From Arthrobacter psychrochitiniphilus (GTDB lineage: Bacteria; Actinomycetota; Actinomycetes; Actinomycetales; Micrococcaceae), in assembly GCF_003185915.1 (NCBI RefSeq), contig NZ_QHLZ01000001.1, positions 496,001 through 560,000 of the forward strand: a DNA stretch of 64,000 nucleotides, written 5' to 3'. Position numbers and translations under genes: made by a program. The notes under the pieces were generated by a model, which was not told the origin of the DNA, searched no databases, and saw only the letters and a program-made list of their open reading frames with translations. This document shows positions 9,293 to 18,504 of this stretch, one piece after another. Each line of letters starts with the position of its first letter. The stretch's first letter is position 1.

Positions 9293-10765
9293 CTACTTGG
9301 CCGTGGCTTCTTCCTTCTTTTCAACCTTGGCTTCAGCGGGCTTGGCAGCCGGAGCTTCAGAGGCCGGAGCGGCCGGAACCTCAGCGGGCTTGGCAGCGGG
9401 CTTCGGGGCCGGGGTGGCAGCCGTGACGAAGGCCTTGCGCGGGTTGTCCAGGAATTCCAGCTGAGCCAGGTCGCGGCCAGCAAACATTGCCACGAACCAG
9501 TCCATGATGACGCGGAACTTGCGCTCCACAGTGGGCATGGCCAGCCCGTGGTAGCCGCGGTGTGCCACCCAGGCCAGGGGGCCCTTGAGCTGGATGCCCA
9601 TGATCTTGGCAACACCCTTCCATTCACCGAAGCCGGCAACAGCACCAAGGTTCTTGTGCTTGTAACCCTTCATCGGCTTGTTGAAGCGGCTGGCCCACAG
9701 GTTCTTGGCAAGGCGCTTGGCCTGGCGGAGAGCGTGCTGGGCATTCGGAACACAGGTGCCATCAGGCAAGCCGCCGGTGACATCCGGAACAGCCGCCACA
9801 TCGCCGGCAGCCCAGGCGTTGGGGATAACACCGAATTCACCGGTGATCTGCAGGTTGGCGTTGACGGAGACGCGGCCACGCGGCTCGATCGGGAAGTCAG
9901 TGGAGCGGACCATGGGGTTGGCCATGACTCCGGCAGTCCAGATGAGGGTATCGGCGTCAAATTCCTGGGCAACACTCTTGTCCGGCAGGTTGATGAGCTT
10001 AATGCCCTTACCTTCGGCGTTGTCCAAGGAGGTGTTCAAGAGTACTTCCATGCCGCGGCTGCGGAGGTGGTCAACAACCCAGAGTGCCTGCTTCTCGGTG
10101 ACCTCGGGCATGATCCGGCCCATGGCTTCCACGAGTACAAAGCGCAGCTCGGACTGCTCTACACGGTTGTTGAGCTTGACGGCGGCGCGTGCCATGTCCT
10201 CAAGCTCGGCGATGGTCTCGATACCGGCGAAGCCGCCGCCAACTACCACGAAGGTCAAGGCGCGTGCGCGCACGGCGGGGTCGGTCGCGGTGGAGGCCTG
10301 CTCAATAAGGGACAGAACCTGGTTGCGCAGTGCAACAGCTTCTTCAATGGTCTTCAGGCCGATGCCTGATTCGGCCAGACCCTTGATGGGGAAGGTGCGG
10401 GTGACCGCGCCGGCAGCCATGACCACGTCATGGTACGGCAGCTCGAACGGTGCGCCGCCGTCAACCGGGGCAATGACAGCCGTGCGGTTTTCGTGGTCAA
10501 TGCTGGTCACGGAACCCTGGATGAGTTCGGTTTCCTTCAGGTGCTTGCGGTGTGAGACAACAGCGTGACGTGCCTCGATGTTGCCACCGGCAACTTCGGG
10601 CAAGAACGGCTGGTACGTCATGTAGGGCAGGGGATCAACAAGGGTGACGATGCCACCGAACTTTGCGATCTTCTTCTGCAGGTTAAACGCCGTGTAAAGG
10701 CCGACGTAACCGCCGCCAACTACGAGGACGCGCGGACGTGCTGAAAAGGTGGGAGTGATTGCCAT
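9293..10765 (-). CDS. ndh: type II NADH dehydrogenase (NDH-2) with Ala/Pro/Lys/Glu-rich tail
   Basis: NDH-2 is a membrane-associated flavoprotein that passes electrons from NADH to quinone without pumping protons. The 490-residue protein has two Rossmann motifs: VVGGGYVGLYTAFN near 15-28 for FAD and VVVGGGFAGIETIAEL near 172-187 for NADH, plus the family segment WAAGDVAAVPD near 316-326. The C-terminal amphipathic, membrane-binding region ends near residue 445 and is followed by a roughly 43-residue tail of Ala, Pro, Lys and Glu not seen in standard NDH-2. A Rex-type operator lies 20-37 bp upstream, so expression should rise when NADH is high. Confidence 0.94.
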   Translation of the reverse strand: MAITPTFSARPRVLVVGGGYVGLYTAFNLQKKIAKFGGIVTLVDPLPYMTYQPFLPEVAGGNIEARHAVVSHRKHLKETELIQGSVTSIDHENRTAVIAPVDGGAPFELPYHDVVMAAGAVTRTFPIKGLAESGIGLKTIEEAVALRNQVLSLIEQASTATDPAVRARALTFVVVGGGFAGIETIAELEDMARAAVKLNNRVEQSELRFVLVEAMGRIMPEVTEKQALWVVDHLRSRGMEVLLNTSLDNAEGKGIKLINLPDKSVAQEFDADTLIWTAGVMANPMVRSTDFPIEPRGRVSVNANLQITGEFGVIPNAWAAGDVAAVPDVTGGLPDGTCVPNAQHALRQAKRLAKNLWASRFNKPMKGYKHKNLGAVAGFGEWKGVAKIMGIQLKGPLAWVAHRGYHGLAMPTVERKFRVIMDWFVAMFAGRDLAQLEFLDNPRKAFVTAATPAPKPAAKPAEVPAAPASEAPAAKPAEAKVEKKEEATAK

Positions 10766-10784
10766 ATCTCTATACTACATTTGT

Positions 10785-10802
10785 TTGTGAAAATATTCAC
10801 TA
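10785..10802. promoter_or_regulatory. predicted Rex operator upstream of ndh
   Basis: The 18-bp sequence TTGTGAAAATATTCACTA matches the Rex consensus TTGTGAA-N4-TTCACAA at 13 of 14 defined positions. It is 20-37 bp before the ndh start, where a bound repressor would block the promoter. Rex is the NADH/NAD-sensing repressor known to control respiratory genes, including ndh, in actinobacteria. Confidence 0.75.
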
Positions 10803-10854
10803 GGGAGTTTTTGTGATTCTCACCGCACCCTTTCCCAAAGGCACGACGGCGGCA

Positions 10855-12336
10855 CTAATGCTTGGGTTTGTTGCCTTGCCGAGGGCGCAAGGAGGGCTCT
10901 GGCGGGGCCTCGGATGCCGCCCCGGAGCCAGAATCGCCACCTGACCCGCCAGCTTCTCCCGCAGCTGCCACGTAAGCTGGGCCACCAGCTTCTCCCGCAC
11001 GCACGCGCCGCCGTGCCAGCAACAGATGCCCGCTGCCAGCAGCCAGGATGAGCACCAAAAGCCCTGCTGATCCCAACACCAATGCCTGAGGCAGGGGGCT
11101 GCCCAATAGCTCCGGCGTGATCGCCACAGGGACGTGGGCATCGCTCAGTGTTGGTTTGGGCTGAGGCCTGGAGGTCACGGGTGTGCCGCCCTCATTGGTG
11201 GGCGCCACCACGGCGCCGCGACGGTGCACACGGATCCACTCCGAGATGCTGCCCATGGGGTTATCCGTGACCTCGGGAACATCGGCGCTCAGGGCCGCTT
11301 CGGCGTCGAGAATTCCGTAGCCATAAATGGCGTTGGGGACACCCGCCCCCTTGGGCTTGGCTGTTGAAATGATCCTGTTGATGACCTGTGCAGCGCTCAT
11401 GGAAGGGTATTTGGAGCGAATCAGGGCTGCGACTCCGGAGACTATAGGCGCGGCCCCACTGGTTCCATTCCAGCTGGCGTACCCGCCGCTGGGCAGCCCG
11501 CCTGCCAGGTCCTCCGCCGGGGCACTGACGCCAATGCTGATCCCCTGCGAGGAGGAATCGATGCTTGCCGTGCCGTCTCGATCGAGACCGCCCACGGCCA
11601 GGACACCCGGGATGGTGGCTGGAGCACCCACTTGTTCGCTGCCTGATTTGCGGTTGCCTGCCGCGGCCACAATGAGAACATCGTTGGCTTCTGCGTAGGC
11701 AAAGGCGTCATCCCAGCTCTGCGGCCAGGCTGTGGATGAACTGCCCAGGGACATGTTGATAATCTTGGCGCCCTGGTCCACGGCCCAGGTCACGGCTGCC
11801 GGAATCTGGTCATCAATGTTTCTTCCGGACGGGTTTTCGCTGCCCAGCCACACCGAAATGCTCAAGAGTTCAGCTTTTGGTGCCACGCCGATGACCCCGT
11901 CCGGCCCGGCCCCCACGGTAGCTTTTGCCTTGGCTGTGCTGCTGGCTTTTGGTGCCGCCTTTGATGGACTGGCGGTACTGGCGTTGTGTCCACGGCCTCC
12001 CAGCATTGTTGCCACAAGCGTGCCGTGCTCGGGTTCAGCGCCAATGCCCTTGGTGCCTTCTTTGTTACCTTCACCGGACATGTCGATCCCGCCCACCACG
12101 GCACCTTTGAGGTCTATATGGTCCGCGTCAATGCCACTATCGATGATGGCAACTTTCACACCCTCCCCCTGCGAGAGTTCCCACGCCTTTGCGATCCCTG
12201 ACTGTTGGAGCCAGTACTCGCGGTTGCGGATGTCATCGGCGGATGCGGCGGGCGCCCCCACTACGGCCAGTGAGCCGGCCAGGGCAAGCGTTATCAGCGC
12301 GGCAGCGACAGCGCGCAACCGTGGGGCTAACTGCAT
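10855..12336 (-). CDS. S8 family serine peptidase, mycosin-like, membrane-anchored
   Basis: From the preferred ATG at 12336 the product is 493 residues: a signal peptide (about 1-34, ending APAASA), the subtilisin domain with Asp66 in IIDSGID, His104 in EHGTLVA, oxyanion Asn228 in AAAGN and Ser293 in NGTSGAAP, then a proline-rich linker, one C-terminal membrane helix (about 420-442) and a basic cytoplasmic tail. This layout is that of mycosins, the proteases of type VII secretion systems, and an Ala/Ser/Lys-rich loop (about 117-143) interrupts the catalytic domain as in that group. No ESX genes are nearby, so a general surface protease is equally possible. The longer frame to 12414 would overlap ppx and lacks a better start. 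Confidence 0.88.
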   Translation of the reverse strand: MQLAPRLRAVAAALITLALAGSLAVVGAPAASADDIRNREYWLQQSGIAKAWELSQGEGVKVAIIDSGIDADHIDLKGAVVGGIDMSGEGNKEGTKGIGAEPEHGTLVATMLGGRGHNASTASPSKAAPKASSTAKAKATVGAGPDGVIGVAPKAELLSISVWLGSENPSGRNIDDQIPAAVTWAVDQGAKIINMSLGSSSTAWPQSWDDAFAYAEANDVLIVAAAGNRKSGSEQVGAPATIPGVLAVGGLDRDGTASIDSSSQGISIGVSAPAEDLAGGLPSGGYASWNGTSGAAPIVSGVAALIRSKYPSMSAAQVINRIISTAKPKGAGVPNAIYGYGILDAEAALSADVPEVTDNPMGSISEWIRVHRRGAVVAPTNEGGTPVTSRPQPKPTLSDAHVPVAITPELLGSPLPQALVLGSAGLLVLILAAGSGHLLLARRRVRAGEAGGPAYVAAAGEAGGSGGDSGSGAASEAPPEPSLRPRQGNKPKH

Positions 12337-12364
12337 GTGGGCTCGTTTCAGTAAGGAATGGATG

Positions 12365-13318
12365 TCAGCTTCGGGCTGCACCCAAGGCAATTCCATCCAG
12401 AATATCGTGTTCACTGGTGGTTGCCGATTCCACGCGCCCGCCGTTGAGCTCTGACACCCGGCGCAGCACCGTTCGCCAGATCAGGGCTCCGGCGCCAATG
12501 ACGTCTACACGGCCCGGATGCATGAAGCCAAGCTCGGCGCGCTGGGCCCGTGTCATGGACAGCAGCGAGGTGGCCGCAGCATCCACTGTTTCCAGAGGTA
12601 CTACGGCGGCATGAATCACCTCGCTTTGGTAGCTCTCCAACCCCAGGGCGTGCGCCGTGATGGTGGTGATGGACCCTGCCACACCCACCACTTGGGTGAC
12701 GTTGGCAAGCGGCACCGCGGCGAGGACCTCCTGGAGTTTATCTTCGATGGCTGCCTCGGCAGCAGCAATTTCAGCCTCGGTGGGCGGGTCTGATTTCAAG
12801 TACCTTTCGGTAAATCGCACGCACCCCATGTTGGTACTCACCCCCGCCACAACACCCTTGCCGTCACCCACAACGAATTCTGTGCTGCCGCCGCCCAGAT
12901 CAACAACCAGGACGCGGCTCTCCCCCAGTACTGGTAGCACGCTGACAGCGCCGGCGAAGGAGAGAGCCGCCTCTTGGTCACCACTGACAACTTCAGGTTC
13001 CAGCCCGAGCCGGGCCTTGATGCCGGCCACAAATTCGTCCCTGTTACCGGCGTCGCGGGTGGCGCTGGTGGCCACAAAACGCACCCGTTCCACGGCGTTG
13101 GCGGCGATGATGGCGGCGTAATCGTCCACGGCAGCGAAGGTGCGCACCAGTGCCTCAGGAGCCAGTAATCCGGTGACGTCAACGTCTTGTCCCAGCCGGA
13201 CCACACGCATTTCACGGTGCACATCACTCAAGGACGCCCCACCCTGTGCTCCTAGGGACACATCAGCAATGAGGAGACGGATCGAATTTGTTCCACAGTC
13301 AATAGCTGCAACGCGCAT
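12365..13318 (-). CDS. ppx: Ppx/GppA family phosphatase (exopolyphosphatase)
   Basis: The 317-residue product starts MRVAAIDCGTNSIRLLI, the phosphate-1 motif of the actin-like ASKHA fold, and contains VVDLGGGSTEF near 142-152 and GVAGSITTI, the other nucleotide/phosphate loops. Such enzymes release phosphate from polyphosphate chains or convert pppGpp to ppGpp. The frame runs open to 13555, but the family start at 13318 is clear. It lies between DUF501 and the S8 protease, in the conserved actinobacterial order eno-ftsB-DUF501-ppx. Length is typical of the short actinobacterial form. Confidence 0.92.
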   Translation of the reverse strand: MRVAAIDCGTNSIRLLIADVSLGAQGGASLSDVHREMRVVRLGQDVDVTGLLAPEALVRTFAAVDDYAAIIAANAVERVRFVATSATRDAGNRDEFVAGIKARLGLEPEVVSGDQEAALSFAGAVSVLPVLGESRVLVVDLGGGSTEFVVGDGKGVVAGVSTNMGCVRFTERYLKSDPPTEAEIAAAEAAIEDKLQEVLAAVPLANVTQVVGVAGSITTITAHALGLESYQSEVIHAAVVPLETVDAAATSLLSMTRAQRAELGFMHPGRVDVIGAGALIWRTVLRRVSELNGGRVESATTSEHDILDGIALGAARS

Positions 13319-13356
13319 CTTGATGGCCTTTCGGAAAAGCTGCGTGGACGTGCTGA

Positions 13357-13974
13357 TTACGGGTTCTGCTGGTTTAAATGCTTGACGTGGCGGCTCAGGT
13401 CCTTGTGCGGGACGGGTGCGGCGTTGTCCCAGGCACCGGCACAGTAGCAGGACTCTGGCGTCCACCACTGGGCTACTGCGGCTAGGGCCTCGTCGCCCAG
13501 CGGGTTGACGCCGGGACCTTCGGCTAGTGCATGCCCAATGAGCACGTGAAGGCATTTGACACGGGTAGGCATGCCCCCGGCGGAGATGCCGGCAATTTCC
13601 GGCACTGGACCGGTTCCGGCGCGTTCACCAATCGCTTCGCGTGCTGCAATGTAGCTCTCATGCGCCAACTGGTAGGCGGCGGCCAGCTCCGTGTCCGTCT
13701 CCAACCGTTGGGTCATCTCGTTCATGAGACCGGCGGCTTCGAGCCGTGATGCCGCAGCCGTCAAGATGGGGTGTGTCAGGTAAAACGTGGTGGGGAACGG
13801 GATCCCGTTGCTGAGCCGGGGAGCTGTGGCTGCCACCAGCGGGTTGCCGCAGATGCAGCGGGCCGGTATTTCCACGACATCGCGCACGGGGCGGTTGAGC
13901 TGCCGGCTCAGGTTGTCCAGATCATGTGGCGTGGGGACGCGCCCATTCGAGGCGGAGCTGATGGTTTCGGGCAC
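13357..13974 (-). CDS. DUF501 domain-containing protein
   Basis: The 205-residue protein matches the DUF501 family in sequence and in location between the septum-formation initiator and ppx. It has a CICGNP motif at about 40-45 and a C-terminal ESCYCAG motif, giving cysteines that could bind metal, and the central GMPTRVKCLHVLIGH block. No membrane segment or signal peptide is visible. The function of the family is unknown to me; the fixed neighbourhood hints at a link to cell division or polyphosphate metabolism. Confidence 0.88.
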   Translation of the reverse strand: MPETISSASNGRVPTPHDLDNLSRQLNRPVRDVVEIPARCICGNPLVAATAPRLSNGIPFPTTFYLTHPILTAAASRLEAAGLMNEMTQRLETDTELAAAYQLAHESYIAAREAIGERAGTGPVPEIAGISAGGMPTRVKCLHVLIGHALAEGPGVNPLGDEALAAVAQWWTPESCYCAGAWDNAAPVPHKDLSRHVKHLNQQNP

Positions 13975-14068
13975 GGGCGGGCCTTTCCTGGAACTGTTCT
14001 CAAGCGTTGTCCGGCGACGGCCGGGGTGTTCAACCTATTATTTTAGCGTGCCGGGCGGACACCGGGCA

Positions 14069-14821
14069 TCAGGGTGCCGCTGGCGCAGTGGGCTCAACCG
14101 CCGGGGCAGGCTGTTTGGCAGCGGGCTCCTTGGGCGTCACGGGCACCTGTTCCTTGGCGGAATTCTTGACAGCCTCCCACAGGCCAGACACCCACGGTTC
14201 CACTGTGACTTCAGTAGCTTTTTTGGCTGTTGTTGCTTCGGCCGCAGCAGACTTGGCTGCACCTACCGAGTCTTTGACTTCCTCGGTGCCGTTGGCCCCG
14301 TACACCCAGTACCCGGTTTCACCGGGCATCAGCATACTCACCCGCTCGCGGGCTTGGCGCTTGATATAGGCAGGATCATCCCAGCGTTGAAGTTCTGCAG
14401 CATAAGCGTCCTGCTGCGCCTGCCGGGAGGTAATGTCTTCTTTCAGCGTGGCAATTTCGCTGCGTTGAGTCATGAAGGTGTGCACGTTGGGAGCCAATAA
14501 GATGGTGAAAACGCCCATGGTGAGCACAAGCACCAGGATTCGCCCGGAAAATGATCTGGCCGGGACAGGGCTGGTGCCTGCCGTGTGAATCACACCGTCC
14601 TGGCGGCTGCGCCCGTTGGGCCCACTGGTGAGCTGGCGCTCACGCTTGCCACGGGGCGGGGCCGGGACCGAAGAACCTTCGGCACCAGCGCCGGAGCCGG
14701 GCGTGGCACCAGAGTCAGCTGCCGGCGTCGTGCTAGCCGACGTGGCATCAGGTTTTTCCGGGCCGTTATGAAGCCCGGATGTGAACTGTGCTTTGGGCAC
14801 TGAAGGCCGTCGTGTGGCCAT
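14069..14821 (-). CDS. septum formation initiator family protein (FtsB/DivIC)
   Basis: The 250-residue protein has a long disordered N-terminus (Ala/Pro/Gly/Ser-rich, about 1-88), one membrane helix (about 92-112, ILVLVLTMGVFTILLAP), then a coiled coil beginning TQRSEIATLKEDI and the FtsB/DivIC region ending GETGYWVYG. A low-complexity Ala/Lys/Pro tail closes it. FtsB/DivIC is part of the FtsQBL complex that regulates septal cell-wall synthesis. It is larger than E. coli FtsB (about 100 residues), as usual in actinobacteria. It heads the ftsB-DUF501-ppx group, and its promoter region contains the 32-bp-spaced repeat at 14870-14957. Confidence 0.88.
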   Translation of the reverse strand: MATRRPSVPKAQFTSGLHNGPEKPDATSASTTPAADSGATPGSGAGAEGSSVPAPPRGKRERQLTSGPNGRSRQDGVIHTAGTSPVPARSFSGRILVLVLTMGVFTILLAPNVHTFMTQRSEIATLKEDITSRQAQQDAYAAELQRWDDPAYIKRQARERVSMLMPGETGYWVYGANGTEEVKDSVGAAKSAAAEATTAKKATEVTVEPWVSGLWEAVKNSAKEQVPVTPKEPAAKQPAPAVEPTAPAAP

Positions 14822-14869
14822 GCTTTCCCTACCTGCCTGCGCCGGAGATTCCCCGGCAGCAATTATTCC

Positions 14870-14957
14870 AACGCTCTCTCACCTTCGGGCCGTTTTATCC
14901 AAACGCTCTCTCACCTTCAGGCCGTTATATCCAAACGCTCTCTCACCTTCGGGCAAC
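14870..14957 (+). repeat. three copies of AACGCTCTCTCA spaced exactly 32 bp apart
   Basis: AACGCTCTCTCA starts at 14870, 14902 and 14934, each followed by CCTTCgGG(C) and a short AT-rich spacer. The array lies between the eno terminator and the ftsB start, 49 bp upstream of the latter. The same core with the same 32-bp spacing recurs at 19750-19793 and 59879-59977. Confidence 0.9.
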
Positions 14958-14973
14958 GCGCGGGTTAATCGCA

Positions 14974-15031
14974 GAAGGCCGCGGAAGCTGGCGAGGCGTG
15001 AATTCCACCTTAGCCAGCCCCCGCGGCCTTC
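14974..15031 (-). terminator. terminator downstream of eno
   Basis: An 11-bp perfect stem (14974-14984 with 15021-15031) encloses a second 6-bp stem (14987-14992 with 15013-15018). It lies just past the enolase stop at 15040. The T-tract on the minus strand is weak. Confidence 0.75.
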
Positions 15032-15039
15032 GTTGCTAT

Positions 15040-16526
<1,487 letters not shown>

Positions 16527-17258
16527 CTACTGCCTGCTGGCGCCCTGGCTGCGCTCCTGGAATTCCTGCACGGCGTGGCGCAGGGCCCTTTCGGGGTCTA
16601 GCCCCTGACCTTGCGCCGCCAGCACGACGCCGAAGAGCGCCTTTCCGAGGTCTTCTTCAGTTTCGATGGGGCTGGGTAGGGTCCCTGCGGGGACTGGCAG
16701 GGATGCCCGCCGGGCCCGCTCCACTGATTTTTGTGCCATGGCCAGGGCTGGCAAGGAGTGCGGAATTCCGGCAAAGGGGCTCCATTGCTGACTCGGGGCC
16801 ACCGTATTCTGCCTTGAGGCGGCACGTTCCTGGGCCTTAACCCGCTCCCAGGTCTCCTCGATTTCGGCAATGGTGGCGGGAAAACTCTCCTGCAAGGTGC
16901 CGTTGGCGTGGAAGACGTGGGGACTGCGGCGAATCATTTTTTCGCTGAGCCCGTGGGCCACCATAGCCAAGTCAAATTCGCCGCATTCTTCGCCGAGGCG
17001 TGCGTGCAGCACCACTTGGAGCAAAATGTCTCCGAGTTCTCCGGAGATTTCACTGGAGTTTCCGTGCTCCAACGCCTCGATGAACTCATGTGTTTCCTCC
17101 ACCAGATAGCTGGTGAGTGATTCATGAGTCAGTGCGGCCGTCCAGGGGCAGTGTTCGCGAAGTGCCTGGACCACAGCAACAAGGCGGGCCAACTCCACTT
17201 CTGTGGAGCGGGCCCGCCCGTTGTGTTCAGGCACGTAACTACTCGTCACGTCCGGCAT
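16527..17258 (-). CDS. mazG: MazG family nucleoside triphosphate pyrophosphohydrolase
   Basis: MazG hydrolyses NTPs and dNTPs to monophosphates and pyrophosphate, cleaning the pool of damaged nucleotides and lowering ppGpp. The 243-residue protein shows the family core: CPWTAALTHESLTSYLVEE near 37-55 and EISGELGDILLQVVLHA near 69-85, which supply the EExxE and ExxD metal ligands. ERVKAQER lies in the middle linker. The second MazG repeat is shortened. It overlaps the adenosine deaminase gene's 3' end by 20 bp, both on the minus strand. Confidence 0.92.
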   Translation of the reverse strand: MPDVTSSYVPEHNGRARSTEVELARLVAVVQALREHCPWTAALTHESLTSYLVEETHEFIEALEHGNSSEISGELGDILLQVVLHARLGEECGEFDLAMVAHGLSEKMIRRSPHVFHANGTLQESFPATIAEIEETWERVKAQERAASRQNTVAPSQQWSPFAGIPHSLPALAMAQKSVERARRASLPVPAGTLPSPIETEEDLGKALFGVVLAAQGQGLDPERALRHAVQEFQERSQGASRQ

Positions 17259-18456
17259 CGCCTAGATCGGATGCGTCAAACGTTTCAAACTCCTCAGAAT
17301 CTTCAAAGTCGTCCATCTCCTCCATGGCGTCCTCGAAGTGCTCAATGATGAAGTCCGCTAGCTGTTCGCGTGATTCGATGGGCAAAAACGATGCATGGAC
17401 TGCGTTCAGGGTCAGTTCCAGCACCGTGTCCAGGCCGTAGCCGAAGGTTTCCACGAGCAGCCCGAACTCACCGGTCAGGCTCACGCCACTCATGAGCCGG
17501 TTGTCCGTGTTGACCGTGACGTTGAAACCCAACTGATGCAGCAGGTCAATGGGGTGCTCGGCAATGGTGGTTCCAAAGGCCGCAATGGCGCCCGTCTGCA
17601 GGTTAGAGGAGGGGCACAGCTCTAGCGGGATTTGGCGGTCACGCACCCACTGGGCCAAATCACCCAAGGTGAGCGTGCCGACGTCGTTCCCGTCCTCTTC
17701 TTGGACATCAAGGTGGATGTCCTCGGCAATGCGCACGCCGTGGCCCAGTCGCAGCGCCCGGCCATGGACCAGTGCGTCCTGGATGCTTTCCAGCCCCGCT
17801 CCCTCGCCTGCGTGCACAGTGGCAGGGAAGTTGTTCTCGGCCAAATAGGTGAATGCCTCGGTGAAGCGGGAAGGCAGGAAACCGTTCTCGGCCCCGGCGA
17901 GGTCAAAGCCAACCACGCCGTTGTCACGGTGGCGGACAGCCAGTTGGGCAATCTCGGAGCCACGGTCGCCGTGGCGCATGGCGGTGATGATCTGGCCTAC
18001 CTCAATGTATCCACCAGCCTCATCCACCGCGTCCATGCCTTCTTCAAGGCCTTCCTGGACAGCTTCCACGGCATCGTCGAGGGACAGCCCGGCGGTGAGG
18101 TGCTGCTCCGGGGCCCAGCGCACCTCGCCGTAGACCACTCCGTCTTCGGCTAAGTCTTCAACGAATTCCCGAGCGACCCGCACTAGGTCATCATGGCTCT
18201 GCATGACGGCAATGGTGTGTTCGAAGGTCTCGAGGTAGCGTTCGAGCGAACCAGAGTCAGCGGACTCGAGGAACCAGCTGCGCAGTTCCTCAGGGTCGGT
18301 AGCCGGCAATGTATGCCCGGCTTTGGCAGCCAACTCAATGATAGTTTCGGGGCGTAGACCACCATCAAGGTGGTCATGCAGGGACACTTTGGGCAGCGAT
18401 TTGAGATCGACACCCGGGAGAGAAATGCCTGTGTGTTCTGAAGTTGAGTTAGTCAC
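17239..18456 (-). CDS. add: adenosine deaminase
   Basis: The enzyme deaminates adenosine and deoxyadenosine to inosine and deoxyinosine in purine salvage. The 405-residue protein begins at a GTG and has the zinc ligands His27 and His29 in LHDHLDGG, then VHAGEG with the catalytic Glu, LGHGVRI, and NTDNRLMSG with the metal-binding Asp. The last 45 residues are strongly acidic (Asp/Glu-rich), an extension beyond the usual family end. Together with cytidine deaminase and thymidine phosphorylase 3 kb away it belongs to the nucleoside salvage set of this region. Confidence 0.95.
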   Translation of the reverse strand: MTNSTSEHTGISLPGVDLKSLPKVSLHDHLDGGLRPETIIELAAKAGHTLPATDPEELRSWFLESADSGSLERYLETFEHTIAVMQSHDDLVRVAREFVEDLAEDGVVYGEVRWAPEQHLTAGLSLDDAVEAVQEGLEEGMDAVDEAGGYIEVGQIITAMRHGDRGSEIAQLAVRHRDNGVVGFDLAGAENGFLPSRFTEAFTYLAENNFPATVHAGEGAGLESIQDALVHGRALRLGHGVRIAEDIHLDVQEEDGNDVGTLTLGDLAQWVRDRQIPLELCPSSNLQTGAIAAFGTTIAEHPIDLLHQLGFNVTVNTDNRLMSGVSLTGEFGLLVETFGYGLDTVLELTLNAVHASFLPIESREQLADFIIEHFEDAMEEMDDFEDSEEFETFDASDLGDAGRDE

Positions 18457-18504
18457 AGTCCCACTCTAGGGATGCGGGGGGCCCTGCGCTAGTTTGACGG
18501 CGCT

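Noticed and set aside
10855..12414. Start of the S8 protease at 12414
   Set aside because: It overlaps ppx by 50 bp and puts 26 polar residues before a normal signal peptide that begins at 12336.
14870..14957. CRISPR-like look of evenly spaced repeats
   Set aside because: The conserved core is only 12 bp, spacers are short and partly similar to each other, there are only three units, and there are no cas genes.
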